In this document: piece by piece, positions 37,271-48,971 of the stretch
Numbering within the stretch: position 1 is the first letter of the stretch
How the letters are laid out: each line of letters begins with the position of its first letter
DNA from: Stutzerimonas stutzeri
GTDB lineage: Bacteria > Pseudomonadota > Gammaproteobacteria > Pseudomonadales > Pseudomonadaceae
Assembly (NCBI RefSeq): GCF_024448955.1
Contig: NZ_JAMOIH010000002.1
Span: 248,001 to 312,000, forward strand
Reading direction: 5' to 3'
DNA length: 64,000 nt
Position numbers and translations under genes: made by a program
The notes under the pieces: generated by a model
What the model saw: only the letters and a program-made list of their open reading frames with translations
Told to the model about the DNA's origin: nothing
Databases searched by the model: none

Positions 37271-37888
37271 ATGACTGATATTTTCAAATCCGGTCCGGAT
37301 GATGTCGAGATCGTCGAGCGAGAGCAATGCTTCAGCGGTTTCTATCGTCTGGACCGCCTCCAGTTGCGTCATCGCCTATTCAATGGCGACATGGGGCGGC
37401 AACTGGAGCGTGAGCTGTTCGTCCGTCACGATGCGGTCTGTGTGCTGCCGTACGATCCCCGTCGCGACGAGGTCGTGCTGATCGAGCAGTTCCGGGTCGG
37501 AGCGGTGGGCAAGGTCGATAATCCCTGGTTGATCGAGCTGGTCGCGGGTCTGATCGACAAGGACGAGCAGCCTGAAGAGGTGGCGCGTCGCGAAGCCATC
37601 GAAGAGGCAGGGTTGGAAGTGGCCGATTTGTGGCCGGTGACGACCTACTTCCCATCGCCTGGCGGCAGCACCGAGCGAGTGCACCTTTATTTGGGGCGTT
37701 GTGACAGTTCCAATGCCGGCGGGGTGTTCGGCCTGGACGAAGAAGGTGAGGATATCCGTGTGCATGTCTGGTCGTTGCAGCGTGCATTGCAGGCCGTGCG
37801 CGACGGTGGTATCGACAACGCCGCGAGCATCATTGCATTGCAGTGGCTGGCCCTGAATCGCGATGAAATCAGGGAGGCTTGGGCATGA
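37271..37888 (+). CDS. nudF: ADP-ribose pyrophosphatase (Nudix)
   Basis: The 205-residue protein hydrolyses ADP-ribose to AMP and ribose 5-phosphate. The full Nudix box is visible, starting with GLIDKDEQPEEVARREAIEE and ending AGL (around residues 94-116). The N-terminal strand region, with LERELFVRHDAVCVLPYD, matches the NudF/YqiE dimer domain. It begins the nudF-DUF1249-cpdA-yqiA-parE run that is conserved in gammaproteobacteria next to tolC. Its stop overlaps the next ATG. Confidence 0.94.
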   Translation: MTDIFKSGPDDVEIVEREQCFSGFYRLDRLQLRHRLFNGDMGRQLERELFVRHDAVCVLPYDPRRDEVVLIEQFRVGAVGKVDNPWLIELVAGLIDKDEQPEEVARREAIEEAGLEVADLWPVTTYFPSPGGSTERVHLYLGRCDSSNAGGVFGLDEEGEDIRVHVWSLQRALQAVRDGGIDNAASIIALQWLALNRDEIREAWA

Positions 37889-38331
37889 GGCGAACACCTG
37901 AACGGTACCGCGTCGACCTGCTGGAATTGCAGGCGGCCTGCGAGGCGAATTACCTGCGGCTGATGCGGCTGCTGCCCGATATGCGCATCCAGCCCGATGT
38001 TCGTCGTATCGCCATGAGTCAGGGCGACCGGCTATTAGGCGTGCTGGCATTGAAAGTAGTGGAAAGCTGTCCCTACACCACGACCGTGCAGATCAGCCAG
38101 CAGGATTGCCTGCCGTGGCTGCCGGTGCCACAGATGGAGGTGCGGGTCTATCACGATGCGCGCATGGCTGAAGTCATCCGCGCCGAGAATGCTCGGCGGT
38201 TCCGGGGTATCTACAGCTATCCCAATGCGCAGATGCACCAGCCCGACGAGAAAAATCAGCTCAACCTGTTCCTCGGCGAATGGCTTAGGCACTGCCTGGC
38301 TTGCGGTCATGAGCTGGAGCCGGTGCTCTGA
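37885..38331 (+). CDS. DUF1249 family protein (YqiB-like)
   Basis: This 148-residue protein belongs to the YqiB/DUF1249 family, always found between nudF and cpdA. It reads RYRVDLLELQAACEANYLRL near the start and ends with a conserved C-terminal GEWLRHCLACGHEL. No biochemical role is established. ATG 37885 overlaps the nudF stop (ATGA), which decides the start against TTG 37879. Confidence 0.9.
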   Translation: MRRTPERYRVDLLELQAACEANYLRLMRLLPDMRIQPDVRRIAMSQGDRLLGVLALKVVESCPYTTTVQISQQDCLPWLPVPQMEVRVYHDARMAEVIRAENARRFRGIYSYPNAQMHQPDEKNQLNLFLGEWLRHCLACGHELEPVL

Positions 38332-38337
38332 TAACCG

Positions 38338-38426
38338 CTGCAAGCCGCAAGCTCCAAGGAAGGACAGCTTGATAACGCCTGGGCGCCAGCCCCGGCACTG
38401 ATTCGCTGGCAGCTTCCAGCTTCTGT
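38338..38426. repeat. GCTGGAAGC-family intergenic repeat
   Basis: The segment contains CAAGCCGCAAGCTCC on the left and CTGATTCGCTGGCAGCTTCC, then AGCTTC, on the right. The inner AGCCCCGGCACTGATTCGCT is nearly repeated at 39387 onwards (AGCCCCGATACTGATTCGCT). It fills most of the gap between the DUF1249 gene and cpdA. Confidence 0.55.
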
Positions 38427-38509
38427 GATGCATGCCCGCATCGCGCGGTTTACCCCCGCAACCGCCAGCCACCATAATTCTGCTGCGATTTCGCCAAAGG
38501 AGACGGGTC

Positions 38510-39319
38510 TTGGCTGCGCCCCTCATTGAAAAAGACTCGGTGCTGCTGGTGCAGTTGACCGACAGTCATCTGTTCGCCGAGGCGGGCGGCAAACTGCTGG
38601 GCATGGATACGGGCGAAAGTCTGCAGCGCGTGGTCGATCGGGTGCTGGCCGAGCAGCCCCGCGTCGACCTGATTCTGGCGACCGGCGATCTGTCTCAGGA
38701 TGGTTCGCTTGCGTCCTATCAGCGTTTCCGCCAGCTGTCCGAGCGTATCGATGCGCCGGCACGCTGGTGTCCGGGCAATCATGACGAGCTGCCAGCCATG
38801 CAGGAGGCCACTCGTGGCAGTGAGATGATGGCGCCCGTGCTGGATATCGGTGCGTGGCGGGTCATCATGCTCGATACGCTGGTGCCGGGTTCGGTATTCG
38901 GCATGCTTCGCGATGATCAACTGGAATTGCTCGAACGGACCCTGCAGGACGCACCGCAGCGTCATCATCTCGTCTGTTTGCATCATCATCCGGTCACCAT
39001 CGGCAGCCGTTGGATGGACAGCATCGGGCTGCGTAACCGCGACGCACTATTTGCAGTGCTCGACCGCTTCCCTTGTGTTCAGGCTGTGCTCTGGGGGCAC
39101 ATTCACCAGGAGTTCGACGACCAGCGCGGCGATATCAGGCTCCTGGCAACGCCGTCGACGGGCGTGCAGTTCGCCCCGGGCAGTGAGGAATTCCAGGTCG
39201 ATACGCTTGCACCGGGTTATCGCTGGTTGCGTCTCCATGATGATGGACGTCTGGAAACAGGCGTCTCCCGAGTGGTCGGCATGACCTTCAAGGTAGATCA
39301 CAGCATTAAAGGCTATTGA
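38510..39319 (+). CDS. cpdA: 3',5'-cyclic-AMP phosphodiesterase
   Basis: CpdA hydrolyses cAMP and so tunes Vfr/CRP signalling. The 269-residue calcineurin-like metallophosphoesterase has all metal-binding motifs: QLTDSHLF, ATGDLSQDG, PGNHDE, LHHHPV and WGHIHQEFD. The start is TTG 38510, with AAAGGAG nine bases upstream; this gives the expected length, and the frame upstream of it carries no family sequence. The neighbouring gene order supports the name. Confidence 0.94.
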   Translation: MAAPLIEKDSVLLVQLTDSHLFAEAGGKLLGMDTGESLQRVVDRVLAEQPRVDLILATGDLSQDGSLASYQRFRQLSERIDAPARWCPGNHDELPAMQEATRGSEMMAPVLDIGAWRVIMLDTLVPGSVFGMLRDDQLELLERTLQDAPQRHHLVCLHHHPVTIGSRWMDSIGLRNRDALFAVLDRFPCVQAVLWGHIHQEFDDQRGDIRLLATPSTGVQFAPGSEEFQVDTLAPGYRWLRLHDDGRLETGVSRVVGMTFKVDHSIKGY

Positions 39320-39336
39320 GTCAGCTACGAACCACG

Positions 39337-39425
39337 AGCTTCAAGCAAGAGCCAACCCAAAAGGCTTGAGCGGCGCGCGGGCGTAAGCCCCGATACTGAT
39401 TCGCTAGCGGCTTGCAGCCAGCGCG
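39337..39425. repeat. GCTGGAAGC-family intergenic repeat
   Basis: Left part CACGAGCTTCAAGCAAGAGC and right part ACTGATTCGCTAGCGGCTTG, then CAGCC. The inner segment matches the repeat between the DUF1249 gene and cpdA in about five of six positions over 33 bases. No ORF is present in this 152-base gap. Confidence 0.55.
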
Positions 39426-39471
39426 TCTCGCCTAGTAGCCTTTCCGTCTTTTGCCAGCCCAGCGAACCAGC

Positions 39472-40089
39472 ATGACCCGCACGCAACCCGCCATCCTCTA
39501 TATGCACGGCCTCAACAGCTCCCCGCTGTCGCAAAAGGCCAGCCAATTAACCGCGGCGCTGGAGCGCATTGGCATGAGTGCATGGCTGCGAGTGCCGGCA
39601 TTGCATCATCATCCGCGCCAGGCCATCGCCCAGCTGGAGGCGGCAATCGCCGAGCTGGGACGCCCCGTGCTGGTCGGCAGCTCCCTCGGCGGATACTATG
39701 CAACGCACCTCGCCGAGCGCCACGGGCTTAAGGCGCTGCTGATCAATCCGGCCGTGACGCCGCACCGTCGCTTCGATGGTTACCTCGGGCCGCAGACCAA
39801 TCTCTACACGGGCGAAGTCTGGGATCTGACCGAAGACCATGTCGTTGCCTTGGCCGGGCTGGAAGTACCGCCGCCACAGGATGCCGAGCGCTATCAGGTC
39901 TGGCTGCAGACGGGCGATGAGACGCTGGATTACCGCCACGCGGCGGATTTCTACAAGGGCTGCGCGCTACGCATCCAGGCCGGCGGCGATCACGGTTTCC
40001 AGGGGTTCGCTAAGCGAATTCCCGCGTTGCTGGCCTTCGCCGGCTTCGATCCGGGCATCTTTGCAGAGCTCGATTTCTCCGAATCATAA
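39472..40089 (+). CDS. yqiA: YqiA-like alpha/beta-fold esterase
   Basis: The 205-residue hydrolase starts MTRTQPAILYMHGLNSSPLS and has the nucleophile elbow GSSLGGYYATHLA near residue 71, with a catalytic His candidate in GGDHGFQGF near the C terminus. E. coli YqiA hydrolyses short acyl esters. It lies between cpdA and parE in the conserved order. ATG 39472 is favoured over an ORF start seven codons upstream. Confidence 0.9.
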   Translation: MTRTQPAILYMHGLNSSPLSQKASQLTAALERIGMSAWLRVPALHHHPRQAIAQLEAAIAELGRPVLVGSSLGGYYATHLAERHGLKALLINPAVTPHRRFDGYLGPQTNLYTGEVWDLTEDHVVALAGLEVPPPQDAERYQVWLQTGDETLDYRHAADFYKGCALRIQAGGDHGFQGFAKRIPALLAFAGFDPGIFAELDFSES

Positions 40090-42970
<2,881 letters not shown>

Positions 42971-42974
<4 letters not shown>

Positions 42975-43498
42975 CACAGCCTGCCGGTCGTCGCGCCGGC
43001 CGCGTCATGCTGGTCCTGGCGTGGGGTGCGGCTCTGTTGCTGGCCACTCGTTTTTTTGCCGACTGGGAACAAAGTCGCTTCAACCCCAACCGCGAGCCTG
43101 TTTCCGTCGTGCAGGGCGACCAGATCGAGGTTCACTTGGAGAGCAATATCCAGGGCCACTTCGTCGCTGATGGGCTGATCAATGGCCAGCCGGTGACCTT
43201 CCTGCTGGATACCGGCGCCACCGACGTTGCCATACCGGCAGAACTGGCCGAAGCGCTGGATCTCGCGCGCGGCGCGCCGGTGCGGTTGCAGACAGCCAAC
43301 GGTCAAACCACTGGCTATCGCACGGTGCTCGACAGCCTTGCACTTGGCGATATCGTTCTGCAGGACGTGCGTGCGCTCATCGCGCCAGGCTTCGGCGGCG
43401 AGCAGGTGCTGCTCGGCATGAGCGCCTTGAAACAACTCGAATTCACCCAGCGCGCCGGCACTCTGGTGCTGCGCCAACACGCCACGGATCGACCATGA
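42971..43498 (+). CDS. Retropepsin-like aspartic protease family protein
   Basis: The 175-residue protein has one membrane anchor (RVMLVLAWGAALLLATRFF) and a periplasmic domain with the aspartyl-protease triad motif FLLDTGATDVAIP near residue 77 and a conserved LLGMSALKQLEF near the C terminus. This is the TIGR02281-type clan AA family. The GTG start overlaps the preceding stop (GTGA), and the end overlaps the glyoxalase-like gene (ATGA). The longer frame upstream is rejected. Confidence 0.85.
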
Positions 43499-43875
43499 GC
43501 CCACTCATGCAGGCGACAGTACCGGTACTGGCCTCGCTGGACCTAGATGAAAGCCGGGCCTTCTACAGCTCCTTCCTCGGCTTTCGCACGCTGCTGCAAG
43601 CCGCTGATTACCTGATTCTGGAACGCGACGGGTCCGAACTGCACTTCTGGCTCTGCGCCGAGCGGCACCTGGCGGAAAATACCTCCTGCTACGTGCGTAC
43701 CGGCGATTGCCAGGCGTTGTATGAAGAGTTCAGCCAGCGCGGCCTGGCCTTGAAGGCCCCGGTGCTGCGGCCCTGGGGCATGAAAGAACTGTACGTTATC
43801 GACATCCACGGCAACCTGCTCAAGTTCGGCGAGACAGCCGTGAGTCATCCAACTTTTTCTGAAGAAAACTGCTGA
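43495..43875 (+). CDS. Glyoxalase/bleomycin-resistance superfamily protein
   Basis: This 126-residue single-module VOC-fold protein reads [20 protein letters not shown] at the N terminus and [16 protein letters not shown] near the C terminus, as in bleomycin-binding and related antibiotic-sequestering proteins. No metal ligand set is obvious, so binding rather than catalysis is likely. Its ATG overlaps the protease stop and its TGA shares a base with the parC ATG (TGATG). I do not recall it at this place in P. aeruginosa. Confidence 0.85.
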   Translation: MSPLMQATVPVLASLDLDESRAFYSSFLGFRTLLQAADYLILERDGSELHFWLCAERHLAENTSCYVRTGDCQALYEEFSQRGLALKAPVLRPWGMKELYVIDIHGNLLKFGETAVSHPTFSEENC

Positions 43876-46127
43876 TGAGCGAAACTATCGACCTGAGCCT
43901 GGATGGCGTGGAGCGGCGCTCCCTCGCCGATTTTACCGAGCAGGCCTACCTCAGCTACTCCATGTACGTGATCATGGATCGCGCGCTGCCGCATATCGGC
44001 GATGGCTTGAAGCCGGTGCAGCGGCGCATCGTCTATGCCATGAGCGAGCTGGGACTGAACGCCGATTCGAAACACAAGAAGTCGGCGCGTACCGTCGGCG
44101 ACGTACTCGGCAAGTTCCACCCCCATGGGGATTCGGCCTGCTACGAAGCCATGGTGCTGATGGCGCAGCCGTTCAGCTATCGCTACACGCTGGTCGATGG
44201 CCAGGGCAACTGGGGTGCGCCCGACGATCCGAAGTCGTTCGCCGCCATGCGCTACACCGAGGCACGCTTGTCGCGCTATTCCGAGGTGCTGTTGTCCGAG
44301 CTTGGGCAGGGCACCGTCGACTGGGTGCCGAACTTCGACGGCACACTCGACGAGCCGGCGACCCTGCCGGCGCGCCTGCCCAACCTGCTGCTCAATGGCA
44401 CGACGGGCATCGCAGTGGGCATGGCCACCGACGTGCCGCCGCACAATCTGCGCGAAGTCGCCGCGGCCTGTGTGCGCCTGCTCGACGAGCCCGGCGCCAC
44501 GGTCGAACAGCTCTGCGAACACGTTCAGGGACCGGATTATCCGACCGAGGCGGAAATCGTCACGCCGCGTGCGGACCTGTTGAAGATCTACGAAACCGGG
44601 CGCGGTTCGGTGCGCATGCGCGCCGTGTACCGGGTCGAGGATGGCGACATCGTCGTCACCTCGTTGCCGCATCAGGTATCCGGCGCCAAGGTGCTGGAGC
44701 AGATCGCCACACAGATGCAGGCCAAGAAGCTGCCCATGGTCGCCGATCTGCGTGACGAATCGGATCACGAGAACCCGTGCCGAATCGTCATCATCCCGCG
44801 CTCCAACCGGGTCGATGCCGATGAACTGATGCAGCACCTGTTCGCCACCACCGAGCTGGAGTCCAGCTATCGGGTCAACACCAACGTCATCGGTCTCGAT
44901 GGCCGGCCGCAGGTCAAAAACCTCAAGACGCTGCTGTCCGAGTGGCTGACCTACCGCATCGGCACCGTTCGCCGCCGTTTGCAGTTCCGGTTGGACAAAG
45001 TCGAGAAACGCCTGCATCTGTTGGAAGGCTTGCTGGTTGCCTTCCTCAACCTCGACGAGGTGATTCACATCATCCGCACCGAGGACCAGCCCAAGCCGGT
45101 GCTGATGGCGCGCTTCGAGCTGTCCGAACTGCAGGCTGACTACATTCTCGACACCCGGCTGCGCCAATTGGCACGGTTGGAAGAAATGAAGATTCGCGGC
45201 GAGCAGGATGAACTGGCCAAGGAACGCGACAAGCTGCTGGCGCTGCTCGGCAGTGAGACCAAGCTGAAGAAGCTGGTGCGCAAGGAACTGCTGGAAGACG
45301 CCGAAACCTACGGCGACGACCGCCGTTCGCCCATCGTGGCGCGGGCCGAGGCCAGGGCGCTGTCGGAAAACGAACTGCTGCCGTCCGAGCCGATCACCGT
45401 GGTGATTTCCGAGAAGGGCTGGGCGCGTTGCGCCAAGGGCCACGATATCGACGCGACCGGGCTGTCGTACAAGGCCGGCGATGGCTTCCGGGCCGCCTCC
45501 GCCGGTCGCTCCAATCAATATGCTGTATTCATCGACTCCACTGGCCGTAGCTATTCGCTGGCAGCGCACTCGCTGCCGTCGGCGCGGGGTCAGGGCGAGC
45601 CGCTCACTGGCCGCCTGACGCCACCGCCAGGTGCCAGTTTCGAATGCGTGCTGTTGCCGGATGACGAGGCGTTGTACGTGATCGCCTCGGATGCCGGTTA
45701 CGGCTTCGTGGTCAAAGGCGAGGATCTGCAGGCCAAGAACAAGGCGGGTAAGGCGCTGCTATCCTTGCCGGCCGGCGCGCGTGTCGTCGCGCCGCGTCCG
45801 CTGAAGAGCCGAGATCAGGATTGGCTGGCGGCCGTCACCACCGAGGGGCGGTTGTTGGTGTTCCCGGTCCGCGATCTGCCGCAGCTGGGCAAGGGCAAAG
45901 GCAACAAGATCGTCAGCATTCCTGGCGATCGCGTCGCCAGTCGCGATGAATACCTGACCGATCTTGCCGTGCTGCCCGAGGGAGCGACGCTGATACTGCA
46001 GGCCGGCAAGCGTACCTTGTCGCTCAAGGCCGATGACCTCGAGCACTACAAGGGCGAGCGCGGACGGCGCGGAAACAAGCTGCCGCGTGGCTTCCAGCGT
46101 GTGGACTCGTTGCAGGTCGAGGCGTGA
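43875..46127 (+). CDS. parC: DNA topoisomerase IV subunit A
   Basis: The 750-residue ParC has the catalytic Tyr in [11 protein letters not shown] near residue 126 and a C-terminal beta-pinwheel region. The quinolone-resistance region reads [14 protein letters not shown], with Ser87 and Glu91 both wild type in P. aeruginosa numbering. It works with ParE. The start shares one base with the upstream stop, so all five genes from parE to parC are likely translated from one message. Confidence 0.97.
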   Translation: MSETIDLSLDGVERRSLADFTEQAYLSYSMYVIMDRALPHIGDGLKPVQRRIVYAMSELGLNADSKHKKSARTVGDVLGKFHPHGDSACYEAMVLMAQPFSYRYTLVDGQGNWGAPDDPKSFAAMRYTEARLSRYSEVLLSELGQGTVDWVPNFDGTLDEPATLPARLPNLLLNGTTGIAVGMATDVPPHNLREVAAACVRLLDEPGATVEQLCEHVQGPDYPTEAEIVTPRADLLKIYETGRGSVRMRAVYRVEDGDIVVTSLPHQVSGAKVLEQIATQMQAKKLPMVADLRDESDHENPCRIVIIPRSNRVDADELMQHLFATTELESSYRVNTNVIGLDGRPQVKNLKTLLSEWLTYRIGTVRRRLQFRLDKVEKRLHLLEGLLVAFLNLDEVIHIIRTEDQPKPVLMARFELSELQADYILDTRLRQLARLEEMKIRGEQDELAKERDKLLALLGSETKLKKLVRKELLEDAETYGDDRRSPIVARAEARALSENELLPSEPITVVISEKGWARCAKGHDIDATGLSYKAGDGFRAASAGRSNQYAVFIDSTGRSYSLAAHSLPSARGQGEPLTGRLTPPPGASFECVLLPDDEALYVIASDAGYGFVVKGEDLQAKNKAGKALLSLPAGARVVAPRPLKSRDQDWLAAVTTEGRLLVFPVRDLPQLGKGKGNKIVSIPGDRVASRDEYLTDLAVLPEGATLILQAGKRTLSLKADDLEHYKGERGRRGNKLPRGFQRVDSLQVEA

Positions 46128-46203
46128 ACCGAGGCCTGCAGTCGCGAGAGGCTGGCGTCCAATGGCTGTTTCACGGAAGATAGCGGCCTCCCAAATTCAT
46201 CCT

Positions 46204-46237
46204 TCTCGATGCGTTGCAATCGACGCTCGCATCGAGA
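46204..46237. promoter_or_regulatory. Perfect 10-bp inverted repeat downstream of parC
   Basis: TCTCGATGCG and CGCATCGAGA are perfect inverted copies separated by 14 bases, in the 195-base gap between parC and the next lipoprotein gene. The long loop and absence of a U-run argue against an efficient terminator; an operator or mRNA-stabilising hairpin is possible. Confidence 0.35.
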
Positions 46238-46322
46238 GCCGAAGATAATCGGCACTGGGCCAACCAATGACGGCAGAGCGTAATGTCTGCAGGCGGTCAG
46301 GCCGGTGCAAGGAAAGACGAAC

Positions 46323-47009
46323 GTGCGGCGTTTCACAACTGTATTGCTGCTGGCCTGCGCCAGCCTCACCGGCTGCGTCATTCAACCTGTACCCATGTAT
46401 CGCCTCGACAACGGCGTCGTCGAATTGCCGACAAAGGACGACGGTGCTGCAGTGATGCTTGGGCCGGTGGTGTTGGCCGATTATCTGCAGCGCGATGTGC
46501 TGTTGCAGCGTCTGCCCGACGGCAGCCTGGCGAACGAAGGGCAGCGGGCGCGCTGGGCCGGTAGCCTGAAGGGCGATGTCGATCAACTGCTGTTGCGCCA
46601 ACTGGCCTCGCAACTGAAGACCCAGCGCCTGGAGCTGAGCCCGGGAAGCAAGGGCTTCACGCCCGACGTACAGGTCGAAGTGAGCATTACGCGGCTGGAC
46701 TCCGGCCCGCAGCATCCCGCCGTGCTGGAAGCTCAGTGGCGCCTGCTGGACAAACAGGGCAAGCGGCAATCCAGCCGTCTGGTGCGGTTGCAGGAAGAGC
46801 ATCAGGGCAGCACGACCGATCAGGTGCGCGCGCAGAGCCTGCTGTTGCAGCGGCTGAGCGAAATGATGGCGAACGCTATCGAGCCGGCTGTCGTTGCCCA
46901 AACGCGTGTAAAGCGCGAAATCAAAACGCCGCGCAAGGCGGAGCCTTCTCCACCGGCAATCCCTGCGGCCGAGCCGATCAGGACCGATCTGGAAGTGTTT
47001 CGCTTCTGA
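46323..47009 (+). CDS. PqiC/ABC-transport auxiliary-like lipoprotein
   Basis: The 228-residue precursor starts MRRFTTVLLLACASLTGC, a lipoprotein signal with Cys at about residue 18. The sequence VPMYRLDNGVVELP, then VMLGPVVLADYLQRDVLLQR, matches the PqiC/DUF330 family (PF03886), outer-membrane lipoproteins of lipid-transport MCE systems. No MCE partner is adjacent. GTG 46323 is preferred (AGGAAAG six bases upstream); GTG 46305 adds six residues. Confidence 0.8.
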   Translation: MRRFTTVLLLACASLTGCVIQPVPMYRLDNGVVELPTKDDGAAVMLGPVVLADYLQRDVLLQRLPDGSLANEGQRARWAGSLKGDVDQLLLRQLASQLKTQRLELSPGSKGFTPDVQVEVSITRLDSGPQHPAVLEAQWRLLDKQGKRQSSRLVRLQEEHQGSTTDQVRAQSLLLQRLSEMMANAIEPAVVAQTRVKREIKTPRKAEPSPPAIPAAEPIRTDLEVFRF

Positions 47010-47040
47010 GGTCCGAGGGCGCGACGTTCGGGCTTCCATC

Positions 47041-47068
47041 GATGGATTACGCCTTCGGCTAATCCATC
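47041..47068 (+). terminator. Stable cUUCGg hairpin after the lipoprotein gene
   Basis: GATGGATTA and TAATCCATC pair through nine bases; an inner GC-C(TTCG)G-type tip makes a very stable tetraloop. It is 32 bases past the lipoprotein stop. There is no U-run. The sequence resembles a common Pseudomonas intergenic repeat (GGATTA...TAATCC). Confidence 0.4.
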
Positions 47069-47162
47069 CTGCGTCCGGTCAGCTGTTCGTCGGGCCGTTG
47101 GTGGGTCGGTGGCCGAATGAATTCGGCCCTACGGGTTCATGTCGTTGAGTGAATCCTGTGTC

Positions 47163-47198
47163 TGTAGGGCGCGCTTGGCGGATTTCACCCGCCCTACA
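47163..47198. terminator. Inverted repeat at the end of the YtjB-like gene
   Basis: TGTAGGGCG and CGCCCTACA are perfect inverted copies with 18 bases between them, ending 16 bases from the stop of the minus-strand gene at 47214. A short A-run (CAAATC) follows on the plus strand. Probable bidirectional stop between two convergent genes, or a dispersed repeat. Confidence 0.4.
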
Positions 47199-47213
47199 AA
47201 TCTTGATTTCGCG

Positions 47214-48776
47214 TCAGCTACCGCGATTGCGCAACTCGTGCATGCGCGCGAGCTGACGCTCGAGCAGGGAGGGATAGGGTTCGAGCAGGCGCTCGACGCA
47301 GCAGGCGCCCTCCGGGCTGGCGATCGGGCGGATGCGTGCGCGTTGCCGGATCAGGTTATCTTCACCGATACCGCGCTCGACCAGCAGCAGGTTACGGCTG
47401 TGCTGCGACATGGCCAGCGCTGCTTGTGCCGGCTCGCTGAGCAGCAAGTCGCCCTGGCTGAGGTCGTAGAGACCTTCGCCCTGGGTCAGGCCCAGCTGCA
47501 ATTGCAGGGTGATGCCGCTGTCGGCGACTTCGATCTGCAGCGCATGTCCGAGCGCACGCATCAGCTCACCGCAGCACAGCGCGTGGGTCAGGTAGTTCTG
47601 CTCGTCGTCCTGGCTATGGAACAACATCAGGCTGCTGCCATCGTTGAGCGTATGCAGCTCGGCCTGATAGAGGGTCGCTGCCTGCTGCAGGCAGTCCCGG
47701 TAGCGCTGCAGCAATTCGGTAAGCCGCGCGCGCGGCAGGCGGCGAAGTTGCTCCTGAGCGCCGAGCTGAATCGCCAGTACGCCGCTTTTTGTCGCCGCGA
47801 CTGGCGCTGCGGGTAAGGCTATTACAGGTGCGCGAGTCGGGGTAGATACCGGTTCTGGCTTGGTTTCTTCCAGCGGCGGGTCGTCATGGAAGGGATCGAA
47901 GTCATCGGCTTCGATGGGCGCGTCTGGCCGGTAGTCGTCAGCGCGCGGGTAGTCATCCTCATCTTCGAGACGATCGTCCTCGAGATGCTCGTGGTCTGCA
48001 TCAGTGGTCACCACCGGCAGGTCGATATGCGCCGAGTAGATATCCTGCATGCTGTCGCCCAGCTCGATCTCCGGCTCGGGCTCTTCTGGCACCAGGCGGG
48101 CCTGCAGTTGCCGCGCGAGATCACCGATCTCATCCTGCCGACCCGCACCGGGGGCAGGATCGTCCGGGTCGCGCAGCCATAGGCGCAGCTGCATCAGAGG
48201 CAGCGAGAGTTGCCGGCCCAGGCGCATGCTGAGCATCAGGGTCAGCGCCAGAAGGATCAGGCTGAGCAGGCCCATGCTCTGCAGGCTGATGGTCATCGGC
48301 TGCTGAAGCTGGCGCATGTCGAGGCTGATGCGCAGATGCCCGGCAATCACTTCCTGGAAGCTGATGGGAGTGGAATAAAGACCTTCCTCGTCGCCCAGCA
48401 GGTTTCTCGGCGGGCGTGTTCCCGATTCCGCCAAGATTCGGTTGTCGACGCTGTAAACCGCTGCGTGCGCCACCAGCGGGTTCTTCACCAGGTTACTCAA
48501 CAGCACGTTGAGGCTGAGGATGTCATTGGCCACCAGCAGATCGGTCGCTGAGGCGGCTGTCTGGGTGATCAGGCTCTGACCCAGCGCATCGGTATGCTGC
48601 TCCATGGCGTGCTTGAACTGCATGCCCATGACCCAGGCATACATGATCAGCGCCAGGGCGACCAGCAGCAGCGTGTGACTGGCTATCCGCAGCACCAGCG
48701 GGACGCGCCGCTGGCGTAATGCACGATAGATCAGCAAAAAGAAATTGTCGGGTTTGACGGATGCGGGCCGGTTCAC
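47214..48776 (-). CDS. AhpA/YtjB-like membrane protein with long acidic linker
   Basis: The 520-residue protein has an N-terminal SMP_2-like part: a membrane helix (LRIASHTLLLVALALIMYAW), a periplasmic loop to about residue 140, and a second helix (LLSLILLALTLMLSMRLG). An acidic, Asp/Glu-rich linker follows, then a C-terminal domain with YRDCLQQAATLYQAELHTLN. It is divergent from serB, exactly as ytjB/smp is in E. coli. GTG 48776 is the chosen start; the long frame upstream of it overlaps serB antisense. Function unknown. Confidence 0.75.
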   Translation of the reverse strand: MNRPASVKPDNFFLLIYRALRQRRVPLVLRIASHTLLLVALALIMYAWVMGMQFKHAMEQHTDALGQSLITQTAASATDLLVANDILSLNVLLSNLVKNPLVAHAAVYSVDNRILAESGTRPPRNLLGDEEGLYSTPISFQEVIAGHLRISLDMRQLQQPMTISLQSMGLLSLILLALTLMLSMRLGRQLSLPLMQLRLWLRDPDDPAPGAGRQDEIGDLARQLQARLVPEEPEPEIELGDSMQDIYSAHIDLPVVTTDADHEHLEDDRLEDEDDYPRADDYRPDAPIEADDFDPFHDDPPLEETKPEPVSTPTRAPVIALPAAPVAATKSGVLAIQLGAQEQLRRLPRARLTELLQRYRDCLQQAATLYQAELHTLNDGSSLMLFHSQDDEQNYLTHALCCGELMRALGHALQIEVADSGITLQLQLGLTQGEGLYDLSQGDLLLSEPAQAALAMSQHSRNLLLVERGIGEDNLIRQRARIRPIASPEGACCVERLLEPYPSLLERQLARMHELRNRGS

Positions 48777-48971
48777 AGAGCGCGGCTCTACTCTTAAGGA
48801 AAGTGCCGCGCAGTATACGGAAAGCGCACTGGCGGCTGAAGGTCCCTCGGTCAAAGCAGACGAATTGCAGAGTGCCGCCGTCGACTCGTGGCAGGTGGCC
48901 GTCCAGCGTGGTGCGCCGCGGTGGGCCGGCTGTTGTAGAATGCCCGCCTTCTTTGCCATAGGAGTTGCGCC

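Noticed and set aside
36314..37372. A 352-codon version of the DUF3298 lipoprotein
   Set aside because: The added segment precedes the signal peptide and overlaps the start of nudF in antisense.
43845..45569. A 574-codon open frame antisense to parC
   Set aside because: Shadow of a certain gene in a high-GC sequence.
46204..46237. Intrinsic terminator of parC
   Set aside because: The loop is 14 bases and no U-run follows, so it is listed only as an inverted repeat.
48965..48971. TTG 48965 as the serB start
   Set aside because: It is out of frame with the SerB sequence; TTG 48972 is in frame with AGGAG at proper spacing.
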